A stretch of 64,000 nt of DNA from Whitmania pigra (Eukaryota > Annelida > Clitellata > Hirudinida > Haemopidae): positions 386,001 to 450,000 of the forward strand of contig JAJTWR010000299.1 in the NCBI GenBank assembly GCA_021613335.1, written 5' to 3'. The translations under genes were made by a program, and so were the position numbers. Every line of letters starts with the position of its first letter. The first letter of the stretch is position 1. Positions 26,097 to 64,000 of this stretch are shown here, piece after piece. Under the pieces are notes generated by a model. It was not told the DNA's origin. It saw only the letters and a list, made by a program, of their open reading frames with translations, and did no database searches.

Positions 26097-26702
26097 AGGT
26101 CGCTCAGGTCATCCGGCTCCTTTTTTCAGGCTCTTCTCCCGCCACTTGGCAACCTGTTTAATTGGGTCTCCCTTTAATGACGTCATCGCCTCGACGCGAG
26201 TGACGTCAGCCTCGACTTTTCATTATCATGGGAATATAAAACAATCAACGAGGAATACGAATGAAGGAACGAATGAAAAACGAAAGAAGGTCCGGAAGGG
26301 TTTTCAATGGAATCCGTTTTGGAATGCAGTTGGCATCATGGCACCCTGGAAATGTTGCAAGTCCTCATTAACTTTACTTAATTAATTACGATAATTGCAT
26401 TGTTATTATTGTTATTGTTATTATTATTATTATTTTAAGTGAATTATTATTCTACTTGTTAATTACATTCGTAAGAAATACAATAATTATTTAGTGTTTA
26501 TTCTCATCCAAATAAATTGATGTTTAGAGTAACTAATTTATAATGTCGTATAAAAGGTTAATTTTTGTTACATCGACATGATTAAAATTATTTTCAAATA
26601 TAATAATAATAATAATATTTGTGACATTTATTAATTGAGATTATCTATGTAATAGCTAAAATTAATGTAATTATCACCATCGTCATCACCATTAACAACA
26701 TC

Positions 26703-26823
26703 AGCATCAACACTACCACCATAATGGGGATTATTATAATCTAATAATCATCATAATTAATTATGATCAACACTACCACCATAATGGGGATTATTATAAT
26801 CTAATAATCATCATAATTAATTA
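26703..26823 (+). repeat. Perfect 60-61 bp tandem duplication
   Basis: The block starting tcaacactaccaccataatg and ending taatcatcataattaattat occurs twice in direct succession with no mismatch that I can see. It lies about 60-180 bp downstream of the Musashi stop codon, so it is probably in the 3' UTR or just past it. Confidence 0.9.
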
Positions 26824-26886
26824 TCATCATAGTAACCTTCACCATCATCATAACCATCACCACCACCATTACCATGGTAATCGTCG

Positions 26887-63332
<36,446 letters not shown>

Positions 63333-64000
63333 CTGATATAACAAAAAAGTATTTAAAAATTATTTTTAATCAAAACATATTTAAATACAAATAATTTAAA
63401 GATAATTTGTAATTGAATATCGAAATAAAAATGTAACGGACAAAGATGTTACTTAAATAATTTATCGTAATTAATTATTATCACGTTCTATTATTTGTCA
63501 TAAATAATTAAAAATGTTTACGACAAAGTTAAATCAGATTGACTCTCAGTATTTTGCACCAACGAATGAACTAGATTAAATTAATAAAATTAATAATTAT
63601 TAATTCCATAAATTAATCTAAGCAGTTTTCTTTTATTTAAATTTAAAATCGATTCACAACATGTCAGATAGCAGAAAGGTAGAGAGGGAAAGTTAATGCT
63701 TCGGTTGAGTGCATTTCCGGATTTCTGGAGTGAGAAAGGTCCGTGTTATGAGCTTAAACTTTAAAATGCTTCCATCTGCGGAAATTGAACGAAGGTGGAA
63801 AAATGGCATTCCAGACTTATGGAAATGGCTTCACGTTAGCAGCAGGAGAGCATTAGGAGGAGACTTCATGATTTCATGGGAAGTTCACTTGATTGAAGGA
63901 AAGCTGTCAAAAGCATGACAAGCCAGGCAAACTGTTGTCTTTCTGAGAAGAATCCAAATTTCCAGAAAGCCTTTGAGCTGTCACAAACATCGAATTTGTT
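63333..64000. other. Upstream Musashi intron to the right window edge
   Basis: The exon at 63332 begins in mid-codon, so the coding sequence continues upstream. I found no minus-strand exon up to base 64000 and conclude the first coding exon probably lies outside. A plus-strand open frame at 63709-63918 has no recognisable feature. Confidence 0.5.

Larger units (their letters stand above)
24137..26886. other. Intergenic region between endophilin-B-like and Musashi genes
   Basis: Contains the 5' flank of the endophilin-B-like gene (GC-richer patch with ggcgccctctgagcctgtt around 24467-24487), a (CAA)n run near 24870-24906, a T-rich tract at about 25029-25070, a 14-bp minisatellite, a 60-bp tandem duplication and CAT/CAC microsatellites. 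Short open frames here (for example 24503-24733 plus) show no domain. No gene recognised. Confidence 0.55.

Overview
This window looks like AT-rich animal genomic DNA: split genes with short, phase-consistent GT-AG introns, long introns packed with trinucleotide and tetranucleotide arrays, and animal-type proteins (Musashi, GRTP1, endophilin B). The protein set and the abundance of (ATT)n, (GAT/CAT)n and (ATGG)n arrays fit a lophotrochozoan, perhaps an annelid such as a leech. The species is inference; the metazoan origin is well supported.

Layout, left to right. (1) 1..10618, minus strand: 28 exons of a very large protein of the NO VEIN family, with a GHKL/HSP90-like ATPase domain. The 3' end runs off the left edge. 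(2) 11324..14150, plus strand: a complete 10-exon gene for growth hormone-regulated TBC protein 1 (GRTP1), 336 codons, head-to-head with the NO VEIN-like gene across about 0.7 kb. (3) 16191..17848, plus: a three-exon gene of unknown function (279 codons by my splice model). (4) 20046..24136, minus: an endophilin-B-like BAR protein whose reading frame stops before any SH3 domain. A broken Tc1-type transposase copy lies in its last intron on the opposite strand. (5) 26887..63332 and beyond the right edge, minus: the RNA-binding protein Musashi. Eleven exons cover both RRMs and the C-terminal tail over more than 36 kb; the first coding exon lies outside the window or was not found.

Musashi introns make up more than half of the window and hold nearly all the repeats: (ATT)n, (GAT/GAC)n, a roughly 500-bp (ATGG)n array, several 12- to 33-bp minisatellites, and a nested mobile-element structure at 43.6-44.9 kb. 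In that structure a hAT-like element with long inverted arrays of a 14-bp unit is inserted in the A box of a tRNA-derived SINE, with matching 8-11 bp direct repeats on both sides.

The five genes have no evident joint pathway: TBC/Rab-GAP trafficking, BAR membrane curvature, mRNA translation control, and a poorly understood ATPase family. I found no tRNA or rRNA gene and no CRISPR array. Exon boundaries were worked out by hand from splice sites, phase and family resemblance. No alignment or search was run.
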